In this document: piece by piece, positions 24,199 through 32,325 of the stretch
Numbering within the stretch: the first letter of the stretch is position 1
How the letters are laid out: each line of letters starts with the position of its first letter
DNA from: Kuafuiihalomonas sp050331295
Lineage (GTDB): Bacteria; Myxococcota; Kuafuiibacteriia; Kuafuiibacteriales; Kuafuiibacteriaceae
Assembly: GCA_050331295.1 (NCBI GenBank)
Contig: JBHJGZ010000011.1
Span: 124,001 to 188,000, forward strand
Direction of reading: 5' to 3'
DNA: 64,000 nt
The notes under the pieces: generated by a model
Database searches by the model: none
What the model was told of the DNA's origin: nothing
The model's input: the letters and a program-made list of their open reading frames with translations, nothing else
Position numbers and translations under genes: made by a program

Positions 24199-25919
24199 AA
24201 GATACCCAGCGCCAGGATGTCGTTGCGGAGCGCCAACACGATCAGTGCAACGATGAACACCAAGCCGAACATGCTGGCATATTCTCGAGCGCGGACCGAC
24301 AGCGGTCGTCGCTTCACCGCTTCGATGAGGCAGAAAAGCAAGTGCCCGCCATCGAACACGGGAATCGGCAGGAGGTTGATGAGACCGAGGTTCACGGATA
24401 CCGCGGCCAGCGTCCCGAGATAGGCAAAGACGCCCAGCTCCGCCGCCTGTGCGGCGATCTGAAAGACCCGAAGGGGCCCACCCACGTTGTCAAGACTCAC
24501 CTCGTTGGCGAACAGTTTGACGAGACCGGTGAAGACGCTGCCGATCACGTTTCCGGTCTCCCGGACGCTGGCCATGAACGCTTCCGAGACCGTGAGGTTC
24601 ACCACTTCCCGAGGCACGGGAACATTGGAGGACCAGGAAGCCAGCGCAATCTGCCTTGCCTGGATTTCAGAGCACAACGGCTCACGGGAGAAGACCGGAC
24701 CATCACCGAAGCCAGCGTCCATCTCCGTGGCCGGCTTCAGTCTCACGTCGTGGATGCACCGAACCTCGACCGGGTCCAGCGTGGTGCGAAACGCCTGTCC
24801 GTCCCGCGCCAGCTCGACCTGGACCGGCTCGCCCTCGCGCTCCCGGACCCGCTCCAGGAACGAGCGGTAGTTCAACGTCAGCTGGCCCCCTACGCCGACC
24901 ACGCGGTCGCCGGCCTGGATTCCGGCCTGATCGGCCGGCCCACCGGGAATCACGGCACGAATGAATTGCGGCGCCGGGCCGAGACCGAGGTCGTCCAGGG
25001 TTTCGAAATCGGCCGGAACCGAGATCATGAACGTGCGGGGCTCCGGAAGCTCGGCGTGGACCAGCGAGCCCACCTGGACGTTGCCGCTCCGGGCTACGGT
25101 CACCCGCACCCGCTGACCCCGAACCTGCCGAAAGGCGGCCTCCAGCTCGGGCCCGGTCTCCACCGCCCGCTCGCCCACCCGCAGGATGGCATCTCCAGTC
25201 CGAAAGGCATCGGGCGCCCGGGCCGACGAAGCCACTCCGACCCGCGTACCGAAAAACTCCGCATGAACGCCGATGATGCCGCGCTGACGCTCGTCGCCGA
25301 ACAGGTTCTTGGTCCGGGTGCTGTCGGGGACGATGTGGCTGACAAACGTGCGCGACCCCCGCTGAATCTCGAGGGCCACACTCTGACCGGCTCGGTCACT
25401 GATCAGCTCGCTCATCCGCTCGAAGCTGTAGGCGCGATGCCCGTCGATCCGGAGGATTCGGTCTCCCGGAGCCAGATCGACCTGCGCCGCGGGACGCCCC
25501 GGATCGACCTTCCCCACCATGGGCGCCTGAACCGTCGGGCCCAGGAGGAAGTAGGCGAAAAAACAGATGATCGGGAAGGTCAGGTTGAAGAACGGACCGG
25601 CTAGGGCCACGATGGCGCGTTGATAGACGGGAGCACTGTTGAAGGCCCGCTCCTTGTCGGGCCCTTCCAGCTCTTCGCTGGGATTGTCGCCATGCATCCG
25701 GACGAACCCGCCGAGAGGCACCGCAGCCACCTGGTACGTCGTCTCACCCCGCTGGAATTGAAGCAGCGGGGGTCCAAACCCCAACGAGAATTTGAGCACC
25801 TTGATGTCGAAGAGCTTTGCAGCCAGGAAATGGCCGAGCTCGTGCACGAAGATCAAGACTCCAATGAAGAGAATAAAGGCGGCCACCGAAGTCGGACCAA
25901 AGCTCCAAGGTGCGTCCAT
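24195..25919 (-). CDS. rseP: RIP metalloprotease RseP (site-2 protease)
   Basis: 574-residue inner-membrane zinc metalloprotease, longer than the E. coli enzyme (about 450). The first membrane segment holds HELGH (residues 26-30). The last segments hold NLLPIPVFDGGHLLF with the third zinc ligand Asp. Between them are at least two PDZ-like repeats (GDRILRIDGHRAYSF, GDAILRVGERAVETG, GDRVVGVGGQLTLNY); the additional PDZ-like unit explains the length. It cleaves membrane-embedded anti-sigma factors or leftover signal peptides. It follows cdsA by 87 bases. The ATG at 25919 was chosen because it starts the first membrane helix. Confidence 0.94.
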   Translation of the reverse strand: MDAPWSFGPTSVAAFILFIGVLIFVHELGHFLAAKLFDIKVLKFSLGFGPPLLQFQRGETTYQVAAVPLGGFVRMHGDNPSEELEGPDKERAFNSAPVYQRAIVALAGPFFNLTFPIICFFAYFLLGPTVQAPMVGKVDPGRPAAQVDLAPGDRILRIDGHRAYSFERMSELISDRAGQSVALEIQRGSRTFVSHIVPDSTRTKNLFGDERQRGIIGVHAEFFGTRVGVASSARAPDAFRTGDAILRVGERAVETGPELEAAFRQVRGQRVRVTVARSGNVQVGSLVHAELPEPRTFMISVPADFETLDDLGLGPAPQFIRAVIPGGPADQAGIQAGDRVVGVGGQLTLNYRSFLERVREREGEPVQVELARDGQAFRTTLDPVEVRCIHDVRLKPATEMDAGFGDGPVFSREPLCSEIQARQIALASWSSNVPVPREVVNLTVSEAFMASVRETGNVIGSVFTGLVKLFANEVSLDNVGGPLRVFQIAAQAAELGVFAYLGTLAAVSVNLGLINLLPIPVFDGGHLLFCLIEAVKRRPLSVRAREYASMFGLVFIVALIVLALRNDILALGIF

Positions 25920-26006
25920 TGCGCGTAGGGGGAGTCTAGTTCCCGAAGGCCGGGGCATCTAGCGTCACCGCACCGAACGATTCTCGACACGTTTGCGTGA
26001 CGTGTC

Positions 26007-26840
26007 TCACGGCGGCCAGGACAGCCATCGAATCGGGACATCAGCCACCCAAAGCGCATAGGCCAAGAGGGTCGGACCCGCGAAGAGGAGCGCGTCGATT
26101 CGGTCGAACATGCCACCGTGGCCCGGCATGAAGCGGCCGGAGTCCTTGACCCCTACGGAACGCTTCAAGAGTGATTCCGTGAGATCCCCAACCTGGCCCA
26201 TGAAGGCGCCGATGGGCCCGATCACCAACAGGTGCGTAGCAGGAATCTCGGAGGGTCCGACCACGAACCACACCCCGAACCCCATTGCGGTGCCGACCAC
26301 GATCCCGCCGAGGGCTCCCTCCACCGTCTTGGCCGGACTGATCTTGGGATAGAGCTTGGTGCGGCCCAGAAAGCGGCCCACGAAGTAAGCGCCCGAATCG
26401 CTGCCCCAGGCGAAGGCGCAGGCGAGCACCAGCCATGAAAAACCGTCGGGGAGCAAACGGAGGGCGCAGGTCGCTCCGAGCAGGCCCCCAGCCCAGGTCA
26501 TTCCGAGGACCCCGAGGCCTCCTCGAGCCGCGGCCGTCGCCACGTCGCCGGTACGCACCAGGTAGTAGCTGACCGACGCCATCGGCAAGAACCCAACCGC
26601 CAAGAGCGCGACTCCGCCCCGAAGCGTCCCCGTCAATTCCAAGGCCAGTAGCCCCACGCCGAGCACGGTGAAGACCGCCTTGGCCCCGGTGTCTTCCGGG
26701 GGCTGCGTCATCGCATTGAACTCCCAGAGGGAGACCGCGCCCACCACCAGGGCCAGCGCGCCAAACGCCCATCCGCCGATCCAGAGGAGACCCAACACCA
26801 CCGGAAGGGCCGAAAAGGCGGACAAGACGCGAATCAGCAC
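26007..26840 (-). CDS. cdsA: Phosphatidate cytidylyltransferase
   Basis: 277-residue polytopic membrane enzyme that makes CDP-diacylglycerol from phosphatidic acid and CTP. The C-terminal CDS signature is present: SVGVKDSGRFMPGHGGMFDRIDALLFAGP. The metal-binding WGSDSGAYFVGRFLGRTKL and SPAKTVEGALGG also match the family. GTG start, 4 bases after the uppS stop. The usual next gene in this cluster, dxr, is missing between cdsA and rseP. Confidence 0.95.
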   Translation of the reverse strand: MLIRVLSAFSALPVVLGLLWIGGWAFGALALVVGAVSLWEFNAMTQPPEDTGAKAVFTVLGVGLLALELTGTLRGGVALLAVGFLPMASVSYYLVRTGDVATAAARGGLGVLGMTWAGGLLGATCALRLLPDGFSWLVLACAFAWGSDSGAYFVGRFLGRTKLYPKISPAKTVEGALGGIVVGTAMGFGVWFVVGPSEIPATHLLVIGPIGAFMGQVGDLTESLLKRSVGVKDSGRFMPGHGGMFDRIDALLFAGPTLLAYALWVADVPIRWLSWPP

Positions 26841-26844
26841 CAGT

Positions 26845-27606
26845 CTACTCGGACGAAGTCTCCGCGATCTGCGGTCCCGTCAATCCATACCGACGCTGCC
26901 GGCGCCGGAAGGTTTCGATGCACTGAAAAAACTCGGCCTCCCCGAAGTCCGGCCAGAGCACGTCGGTCACCACGATCTCCGCGTAGGCGGCTTGCCAGAG
27001 CAGGAAGTTGCTCAGCCGCATCTCGCCGCTGGTTCGGATCAGCAGATCGAGCGGCGGCAGATCCTTGGTGAACATGTAGCGATCGATGGCAGCCTCGTCG
27101 ATTTCGCCCCAGGCGATGCGTCCTGCCGCCACATCTCGCGCCAGGCGCTGACATACCGAGACGATCTCTTCACGACCGCCATACGACAGAGCGAGGGTCA
27201 GGATCATGTCGGCATTGGAGGAGGAACTGTCCTCGAGAAACGCCAGCTGTTGCCGAACGGAAGCCGGGAGTCGCTCGATCTCACCGATGCCTCGGAGCCG
27301 GATGCCGTTCTCCAAGATCGTGGTGCGCTCGTCGACCAGATACTCCAGGAGCAGCGTCATCAGCGCATCCACTTCGTCCCGGGGGCGCCCCCAGTTCTGC
27401 ACCGAGAAGGCATAGAGCGTCAGCGCTCGGATGCCGCTCTCCCTTGCGGTGGTCACGATGCTCCGGACCGACTGCGCACCCATGACGTGCCCTTCCATCC
27501 GGGGTCGGCCCCGAACCTCTGCCCATCGACCATTGCCATCCATGATGATGGCCAGGTGACGGGGAAGCGGCCCTGGGGCCAGCCGAATGGACGCCTCCAA
27601 TGGCAT
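26845..27606 (-). CDS. uppS: Undecaprenyl diphosphate synthase
   Basis: 253-residue cis-prenyltransferase that makes the C55 lipid carrier for peptidoglycan and surface polysaccharides. The catalytic aspartate is at residue 23 in HLAIIMDGNGRWA. Other family stretches are LTLYAFSVQNWGRPRDEV, LSYGGREEI and LLIRTSGEMRLSNFLLWQAAY. One substitution stands out: the FSxENW motif reads FSVQNW here, so the usual Glu is Gln at residue 70. The start ATG overlaps the frr stop by one base. Confidence 0.94.
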   Translation of the reverse strand: MPLEASIRLAPGPLPRHLAIIMDGNGRWAEVRGRPRMEGHVMGAQSVRSIVTTARESGIRALTLYAFSVQNWGRPRDEVDALMTLLLEYLVDERTTILENGIRLRGIGEIERLPASVRQQLAFLEDSSSSNADMILTLALSYGGREEIVSVCQRLARDVAAGRIAWGEIDEAAIDRYMFTKDLPPLDLLIRTSGEMRLSNFLLWQAAYAEIVVTDVLWPDFGEAEFFQCIETFRRRQRRYGLTGPQIAETSSE

Positions 27607-28166
27607 CAGACCTCCATGATCTCCTTCTCCTTCTTGGCCACGATCTCATCCACGGATTTGACCAGGTCGTCCGTAACCTTCTGAATCCGGTCTCCGAGCT
27701 TCTTGGCGTCGTCCTCCGGAAGGTCTCCGTCCTTTTCGAGCTTCTTCGTGTGGTCGTTGGCGTCTCGCCGTGCGTTTCGGATGCTGATCTTGGCTTCTTC
27801 GCCCTTCTGCTTGGCGATCTTGGTGAACTCGCGTCGCCGCTCCTCGGTCAACGGAGGGATCGGAAGCAGGATCTTCTCCCCGTCGTTTTGTGGCGTAATG
27901 CCCAGGTCGGAGCTGTTTCGAAGCACCTTTTCGATTTCCCCGACCATCCCGCGGTCGAACGGCTTGATGGTGATGAGTCGCGGGTCTGCGACGGCTAAGG
28001 TCGCCACCTGATTCAGGGGCGTCTTGGATCCGTAGTAGTCGACCCGAACGCTGTCCAGCATGGACAGGTTCGCTCGTCCGGTCCGGATCCGCGTCAGTGC
28101 CGTCCGCAGCGATTCCACGGCTTGGTGGCCCGCAGTCTCGAGTTCGGTCATTACTTCTTCTTGCAT
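27606..28166 (-). CDS. frr: Ribosome recycling factor
   Basis: 186-residue RRF, standard length, which with EF-G splits post-termination ribosomes. It shows TALTRIRTGRANLSMLDSVRVDYYGSKTPLNQVA split over helix and hinge, DGEKILLPIPPLTEERR, and the long C-terminal helix VTDDLVKSVDEIVAKKEKEI. A ribosome binding site AGGAG lies 10 bases before the ATG at 28166. It follows pyrH by 48 bases, the classical pyrH-frr order; rpsB and tsf, often upstream, are absent here. Confidence 0.97.
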   Translation of the reverse strand: MQEEVMTELETAGHQAVESLRTALTRIRTGRANLSMLDSVRVDYYGSKTPLNQVATLAVADPRLITIKPFDRGMVGEIEKVLRNSSDLGITPQNDGEKILLPIPPLTEERRREFTKIAKQKGEEAKISIRNARRDANDHTKKLEKDGDLPEDDAKKLGDRIQKVTDDLVKSVDEIVAKKEKEIMEV

Positions 28167-28214
28167 GCTCTGTGCTCTCCTCGCGTTCTTCTGGAAGGAG
28201 TGCCCAACGCTGGG

Positions 28215-28967
28215 TCAGCCCTCACCGGTGTCGTCTGCGAACTCTGTGGGTCCCGGATGAACACGCGTTCCCACGTCCTCTCCGGCGGCCAACCGGGCCA
28301 GATTGCCCGGCCGGTTCATCGCGAACACCACGATGGGCAATTCGTTGTCCATGCACAGTGAGATGGCGGTCGAGTCCATCACCTTCAAGCCGCGGTTCAA
28401 GGCGTCCAGATAACTGACGGTGCGGAAACGACGGGCACTCGGGTCTTTCATGGGGTCACGCTCGTAAACGCCGTCGACCTTCGTAGCCTTCACGATGACG
28501 TCAGCCCCGATCTCCATGGCTCGAAGGGACGCAGCCGTGTCGGTCGTGAAGTATGGATTGCCGGTGCCGGCCGCGAAGATCACCACGCGGCCGCGTTCCA
28601 GATGCCGGACCGCGCGACGCCGGATGTACGGTTCTGCGATCTCCTGCATCTCGATGGCACTGAGCACCCGTGTTTGCATGCCGGTGCGTTCGAGGGCGTC
28701 CTGCAGCGCAAGCGCATTGATGGACGTGGCCAGCATGCCCATGTAGTCGGCGGTCGCGCGATCCATACCTTGAGTCGCCGCCGAAACGCCGCGGAAGATG
28801 TTACCTCCGCCGATGACCAAAGCGACCTGGACGCCCTTGGCCAGAATGGACGCGACCTCTTCTCCGATCTGACGCAGCACGCGCGGATTGATCGAGACGC
28901 CGTCTCCGGCCAACGCTTCGCCCGAGAGTTTGAGCAACACCCGGTCATATTTGAGCGGAGCCTCCAT
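28215..28967 (-). CDS. pyrH: UMP kinase
   Basis: 250-residue amino-acid-kinase-fold enzyme phosphorylating UMP to UDP. Landmarks: VLLKLSGEALAGD, ALVIGGGNIFRGV, MLATSINALALQDALERTG, VIFAAGTGNPYFTTDTAA and a late VMDSTAISLCMDNELPIVVF. Normal length with a slightly extended C-terminus. It heads the pyrH-frr-uppS-cdsA run and is preceded on the same strand by the histidine kinase gene, 92 bases upstream. Confidence 0.96.
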   Translation of the reverse strand: MEAPLKYDRVLLKLSGEALAGDGVSINPRVLRQIGEEVASILAKGVQVALVIGGGNIFRGVSAATQGMDRATADYMGMLATSINALALQDALERTGMQTRVLSAIEMQEIAEPYIRRRAVRHLERGRVVIFAAGTGNPYFTTDTAASLRAMEIGADVIVKATKVDGVYERDPMKDPSARRFRTVSYLDALNRGLKVMDSTAISLCMDNELPIVVFAMNRPGNLARLAAGEDVGTRVHPGPTEFADDTGEG

Positions 28968-29059
28968 TCGAATGGACCGAGCCTAGTTTTTGGCGAAATA
29001 CAAGTCCACCGTTTAGAAACACGTTACTCGGGGAACCAGGCTCCGATAAAAACCGCGTT

Positions 29060-30529
29060 TCAATCAGCGTCCGCGGGGATGAGGAGCGTGAAGCGCGTGC
29101 CCCGGCCTTCTTCGCTCCACACGCGGACTTCGCCGCCGTGAGCCTCGATGATCCGCTTCACGATGGCCAGACCCAGCCCCGTCCCACCGTGCTCCCGGGT
29201 AATCGAGTTGTCGACCTGGTAAAAGCTGTTGAAGACCCGCTCCAATTTGTCCGCAGGAATGCCGATGCCCTCATCCTGGACGTCGAAACGGATGAATGCC
29301 CGATCCGGTTGACCGAACCGTCCTCCTTCGTCCCGGCGTAGCGCGCCCGACCACTTGTTCACGTGGATCTGGATCCGTCCGTTCTCCGGAGTGAACTTCA
29401 CGGCGTTCCCCAGGAGATTCGTCAGGCACTGCGCGAGGCGAGCCGGGTCGGCGCGAAATTCGGGAAGGTCGGAAGGGATGTCCGCGGAGACGTCGATCCG
29501 CTTCCTATTGGCCTGAGGTACGATGGAGGAACGGGCCTGCTCCACCACCGGTGCGGCCGAGGTGGTCTGGAAGCGCATATGCATCTCGCCCGCTTCGATC
29601 TTCGACATGTCGAGGAGGGAACTGATCAGGGAAAGCAGGCTTTCGCCCTTGTCGCGAATGGTGCTGACGTAGCCACACTGATCTTCGTTCAGCTCGCCCG
29701 CGAGTCCCTCCAGCAGCATCTCGGAATACCCAATGACCGACGTGAGGGGAGTCCGAAGCTCATGGGATATCGTGGCGAGAAAATTCGACTTCATCCGGTC
29801 GAGTTCCTGCAGCTTTTCCAGCGACTCTCTCAGTCGGCGGTTCGACTCCGAGAGTTCATTGTAGCTCGAAGTGATGGATTCGACGTGGAGGCGCTGCGTC
29901 ATCAGCGACTTCATCGCAATGAAGGTCACGGTTTCGACCACACCCCGGAAGTTGTTCAAGATCTTGATGATGGTTTCGTCGGGCGCCCGTCGAATCTTCT
30001 CTCCGTACGACCACAGACGCTCGGGGTCGAAATCAGGAAACGCGCTGACCTCTTCCGACGGACGCCGGAGATCCGCCGGCCGGAACGGCCCATAGATGAC
30101 GCGTCCCAGCATGTCGCCGGTATACATGATCGGCATGATCACGTACTTGAGGCCCGAGAAGCAGTATTGCTCGACGACCTTCCCATCCGAAAGGCCCGGA
30201 TAGTCGACAGTCTTGATCTTCGTGACGAGTGCCGTGCATTTGGGGCGGCCTACGCTGTTCTGAAAAATATAGCCGCACCAGTCGCCGTTGCCGACGCGAA
30301 TGTCGACCAGCTTCGTGCCATCATTGTCGAATATCTTGATTCCTATCTTATAGAGATCGACAAAGCTGGCGCATATATCTTTGAATGCATTGAGGTCCAA
30401 CAGCTCGGCCAGCGCGACCTGTCGGTCCAGGACCGAACCGCCAGGAGTGGATCGAGGTCCCCGACGGACCGGTTGAAGGTCCATCGTGCCGGACGGATTC
30501 ACGACCGGCAGTCGTGAAGGTCCGCTCAC
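29060..30529 (-). CDS. PocR-domain sensor histidine kinase
   Basis: 489-residue soluble histidine kinase with no membrane segment. Residues about 39-205 form a PocR-type sensor domain (LLDLNAFKDICASF, then GRPKCTALV and QYCFSGLKYVIMPI, with conserved Cys at 85, 98 and 123). Residues about 222-246 are a short coiled coil. The HisKA phosphoacceptor is His256 in ATISHELRTPLTSVIGYSE. The ATPase domain has NLLGNAVKFTPENG, DEGIGIP and GGTGLGLAIVKRI. No response regulator is adjacent. The GTG start at 30529 overlaps the stop of the MglA-like GTPase gene by 4 bases, so the two are translationally coupled. PocR domains are thought to bind small hydrocarbon derivatives; the ligand here is unknown. Confidence 0.9.
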   Translation of the reverse strand: MSGPSRLPVVNPSGTMDLQPVRRGPRSTPGGSVLDRQVALAELLDLNAFKDICASFVDLYKIGIKIFDNDGTKLVDIRVGNGDWCGYIFQNSVGRPKCTALVTKIKTVDYPGLSDGKVVEQYCFSGLKYVIMPIMYTGDMLGRVIYGPFRPADLRRPSEEVSAFPDFDPERLWSYGEKIRRAPDETIIKILNNFRGVVETVTFIAMKSLMTQRLHVESITSSYNELSESNRRLRESLEKLQELDRMKSNFLATISHELRTPLTSVIGYSEMLLEGLAGELNEDQCGYVSTIRDKGESLLSLISSLLDMSKIEAGEMHMRFQTTSAAPVVEQARSSIVPQANRKRIDVSADIPSDLPEFRADPARLAQCLTNLLGNAVKFTPENGRIQIHVNKWSGALRRDEGGRFGQPDRAFIRFDVQDEGIGIPADKLERVFNSFYQVDNSITREHGGTGLGLAIVKRIIEAHGGEVRVWSEEGRGTRFTLLIPADAD

Positions 30530-31203
30530 CGGCCAGCCTCCGCCGCAGATTGCTCATTGATGGCTCCGAAGATGGACTGCATGAACTCCTCTTTGGAGAC
30601 CATGAACTTGCGTTTGAAGTCGTGCTCACGATCCAGATGCTGCCACAACAGGTCGAGGCAGCCCTTGAGCGTCTCCACCACCCCAGCCCCCTTGATGGCA
30701 ATGGCCCTGTAGACGGGCTCGCTGCCGCTCCGGGCGTACTCCTTAAACTCTCGCTCACCGATCGCATCGGCGAGATCCATCTTGTTGAACTGAATGACCG
30801 TGGGCACCACTGCCGGGTCGAGTCCGTTGGCCTTGAGGTTCTTGAGAAGCCCAGCGAACGCCTCGTTGTTCTGCTCCCGAGCTCCCTTTCTTCCGTCCGC
30901 GATGAAGCAAACCCCGTCGCATCCGGCCAACACGATCCGGCGCGTCGATTCGTGAACGATCTGTCCTGGCACCGTGAACAACTTGAGCTTCACCTTGAAG
31001 CCGGACCGCGTCTTGAAATGGACCGGGAGGAGGTCGAAGAACAAGGTTCGATCTCCCTTTGTGTCCAACGTCATGAGCCGGCCTCGGGCGTCCGGGTCGA
31101 GAAAGCCGTGGAGCGCTTCGATGTTTGTGGTCTTCCCGGACAGCGCGGGTCCGTAATAGACGACCTTGAGGGTGAGCTCTTTGCTCCGAACGTTGAACTG
31201 CAC
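30526..31203 (-). CDS. MglA-family small Ras-like GTPase
   Basis: 225-residue GTPase of the MglA family. The P-loop GPALSGKTT is at residues 18-26 and GDRTLFFDLLP at about 50-60, including the Arg that acts as the intrinsic finger in MglA. The switch-II motif is TVPGQ (77-81) and the base-recognition motif NKMD (140-143). MglA of Myxococcus sets front-rear polarity for gliding and pili. This paralogue differs in its insertions and has an extra basic C-terminal tail of about 30 residues, so it may have another role. No mglB partner is adjacent. GTG start; 9 bases downstream of pyrD. Confidence 0.88.
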   Translation of the reverse strand: MQFNVRSKELTLKVVYYGPALSGKTTNIEALHGFLDPDARGRLMTLDTKGDRTLFFDLLPVHFKTRSGFKVKLKLFTVPGQIVHESTRRIVLAGCDGVCFIADGRKGAREQNNEAFAGLLKNLKANGLDPAVVPTVIQFNKMDLADAIGEREFKEYARSGSEPVYRAIAIKGAGVVETLKGCLDLLWQHLDREHDFKRKFMVSKEEFMQSIFGAINEQSAAEAGR

Positions 31204-31212
31204 GATGGGACC

Positions 31213-32325
31213 TCAGGTATGCCTTTCATCGGCACCCACGGCGGCTTCGAGAGTTCGAAACCCATCGCGGTCCAGGCACCGGGCCAAGTGCTGGGTGATT
31301 TCGTTCACGATCGCTGGGCCACCATAAACGAAACCCGTGTAGATTTGTACGAGGGCCGCTCCGGCGCGGATCCGGGCGTACGCGGCCGGGCCCGAGTCGA
31401 TGCCTCCCACACCCACGATGGGGACCCGCCCCCGCAGCACCCGATAGAGCCGCCTGACCACGGCCTCGGCGCGGCTTCTCAGGGGTGACCCTGACACGCC
31501 CCCCTCGAAGGGGACTCCGGCCGTCAGAAGATCCGTTCTGCGGGTGGTGTTCGTGGCGATGAGCCCCGAGACCGATTCCGCCAGGGCCCACTCGGCCAAA
31601 GCGTCCAGCTCCGAATCCTCCAGGTCGGGCGACAGCTTGAGGAGTATGGGTCTCTCCGGCGCGGCGGAACGCACCGCGTCGAGGATGGGATGGAGGTGCT
31701 CCACCGCCTGAAGGCGTCGAAGCCCCGGCGTATTCGGACTGGACACATTGATGGTGAGAAAATCGGCCACCGGACCCACCGCTGCCGCGGCCGACCGGTA
31801 GTCCTGAGCCGCCAGCTCGAGCGGCGTCGCCTTGGCCATTCCGATGTTGGCACCCACCGGAATCTTGGTCCGCCGCATCGCCAGGCGCGCCGCCAGAGCC
31901 GGCGCCCCACGATTGTTGAATCCCATCCGATTCAACAGCGCAGCCTGTTGTGGAAATCGAGCCAGTCGAGGCGCGAGGTTTCCAGGCTGGCCGGTGCCGG
32001 GTGTGACGGTGCCGACCTCCAAGAACCCGAAGCCCAGCGCCGCCCAGAAATCGATGGCCTCACCATCCTTGTCGAGTCCCGCAGCCAGTCCAACCGGCGT
32101 CGGAAATCTCAGGCCGAGGCACTCGGTGGCGACCGAAGGCGGAAGGGACTCCTGAAAAACGCGCTTGGCCAAGGCACAGGCCCAATCCATTCGGCTCGCG
32201 AAGCCTGCGGCCGCCATGGTCCAGTCGTGCGCCGTCTCGGCCCCCAAACGAAACAGCGCGGGACGCGCCCATCGGTACAGGCCTTTCGGCTCCGTGATAC
32301 GAACTTCGTCGGGCTTCAAACTCAC
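31213..32325 (-). CDS. pyrD: Dihydroorotate dehydrogenase (quinone), class 2
   Basis: 370-residue membrane-associated flavoenzyme of pyrimidine synthesis. The N-terminal amphipathic segment (GLYRWARPALFRLGAETAHD) for quinone access marks class 2. The FMN site is seen in VGLAAGLDKDG, FLEVGTVTPGTGQPGN and NRMGFNNRGAPALAARL. The catalytic base region is TINVSSPNTPGLR, and GVGGIDSGPAAYARIRAGA contacts phosphate. The GTG at 32325 overlaps the dinG stop by 4 bases and is the best start; the frame is open for a further 29 codons. pyrH, also a pyrimidine gene, lies a few genes downstream. Confidence 0.94.
   Translation of the reverse strand: MSLKPDEVRITEPKGLYRWARPALFRLGAETAHDWTMAAAGFASRMDWACALAKRVFQESLPPSVATECLGLRFPTPVGLAAGLDKDGEAIDFWAALGFGFLEVGTVTPGTGQPGNLAPRLARFPQQAALLNRMGFNNRGAPALAARLAMRRTKIPVGANIGMAKATPLELAAQDYRSAAAAVGPVADFLTINVSSPNTPGLRRLQAVEHLHPILDAVRSAAPERPILLKLSPDLEDSELDALAEWALAESVSGLIATNTTRRTDLLTAGVPFEGGVSGSPLRSRAEAVVRRLYRVLRGRVPIVGVGGIDSGPAAYARIRAGAALVQIYTGFVYGGPAIVNEITQHLARCLDRDGFRTLEAAVGADERHT

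Noticed and set aside
24342..25604. 420-codon open frame opposite rseP
   Set aside because: The minus strand encodes HELGH and PDZ motifs; this frame is compositionally odd and has no motif.
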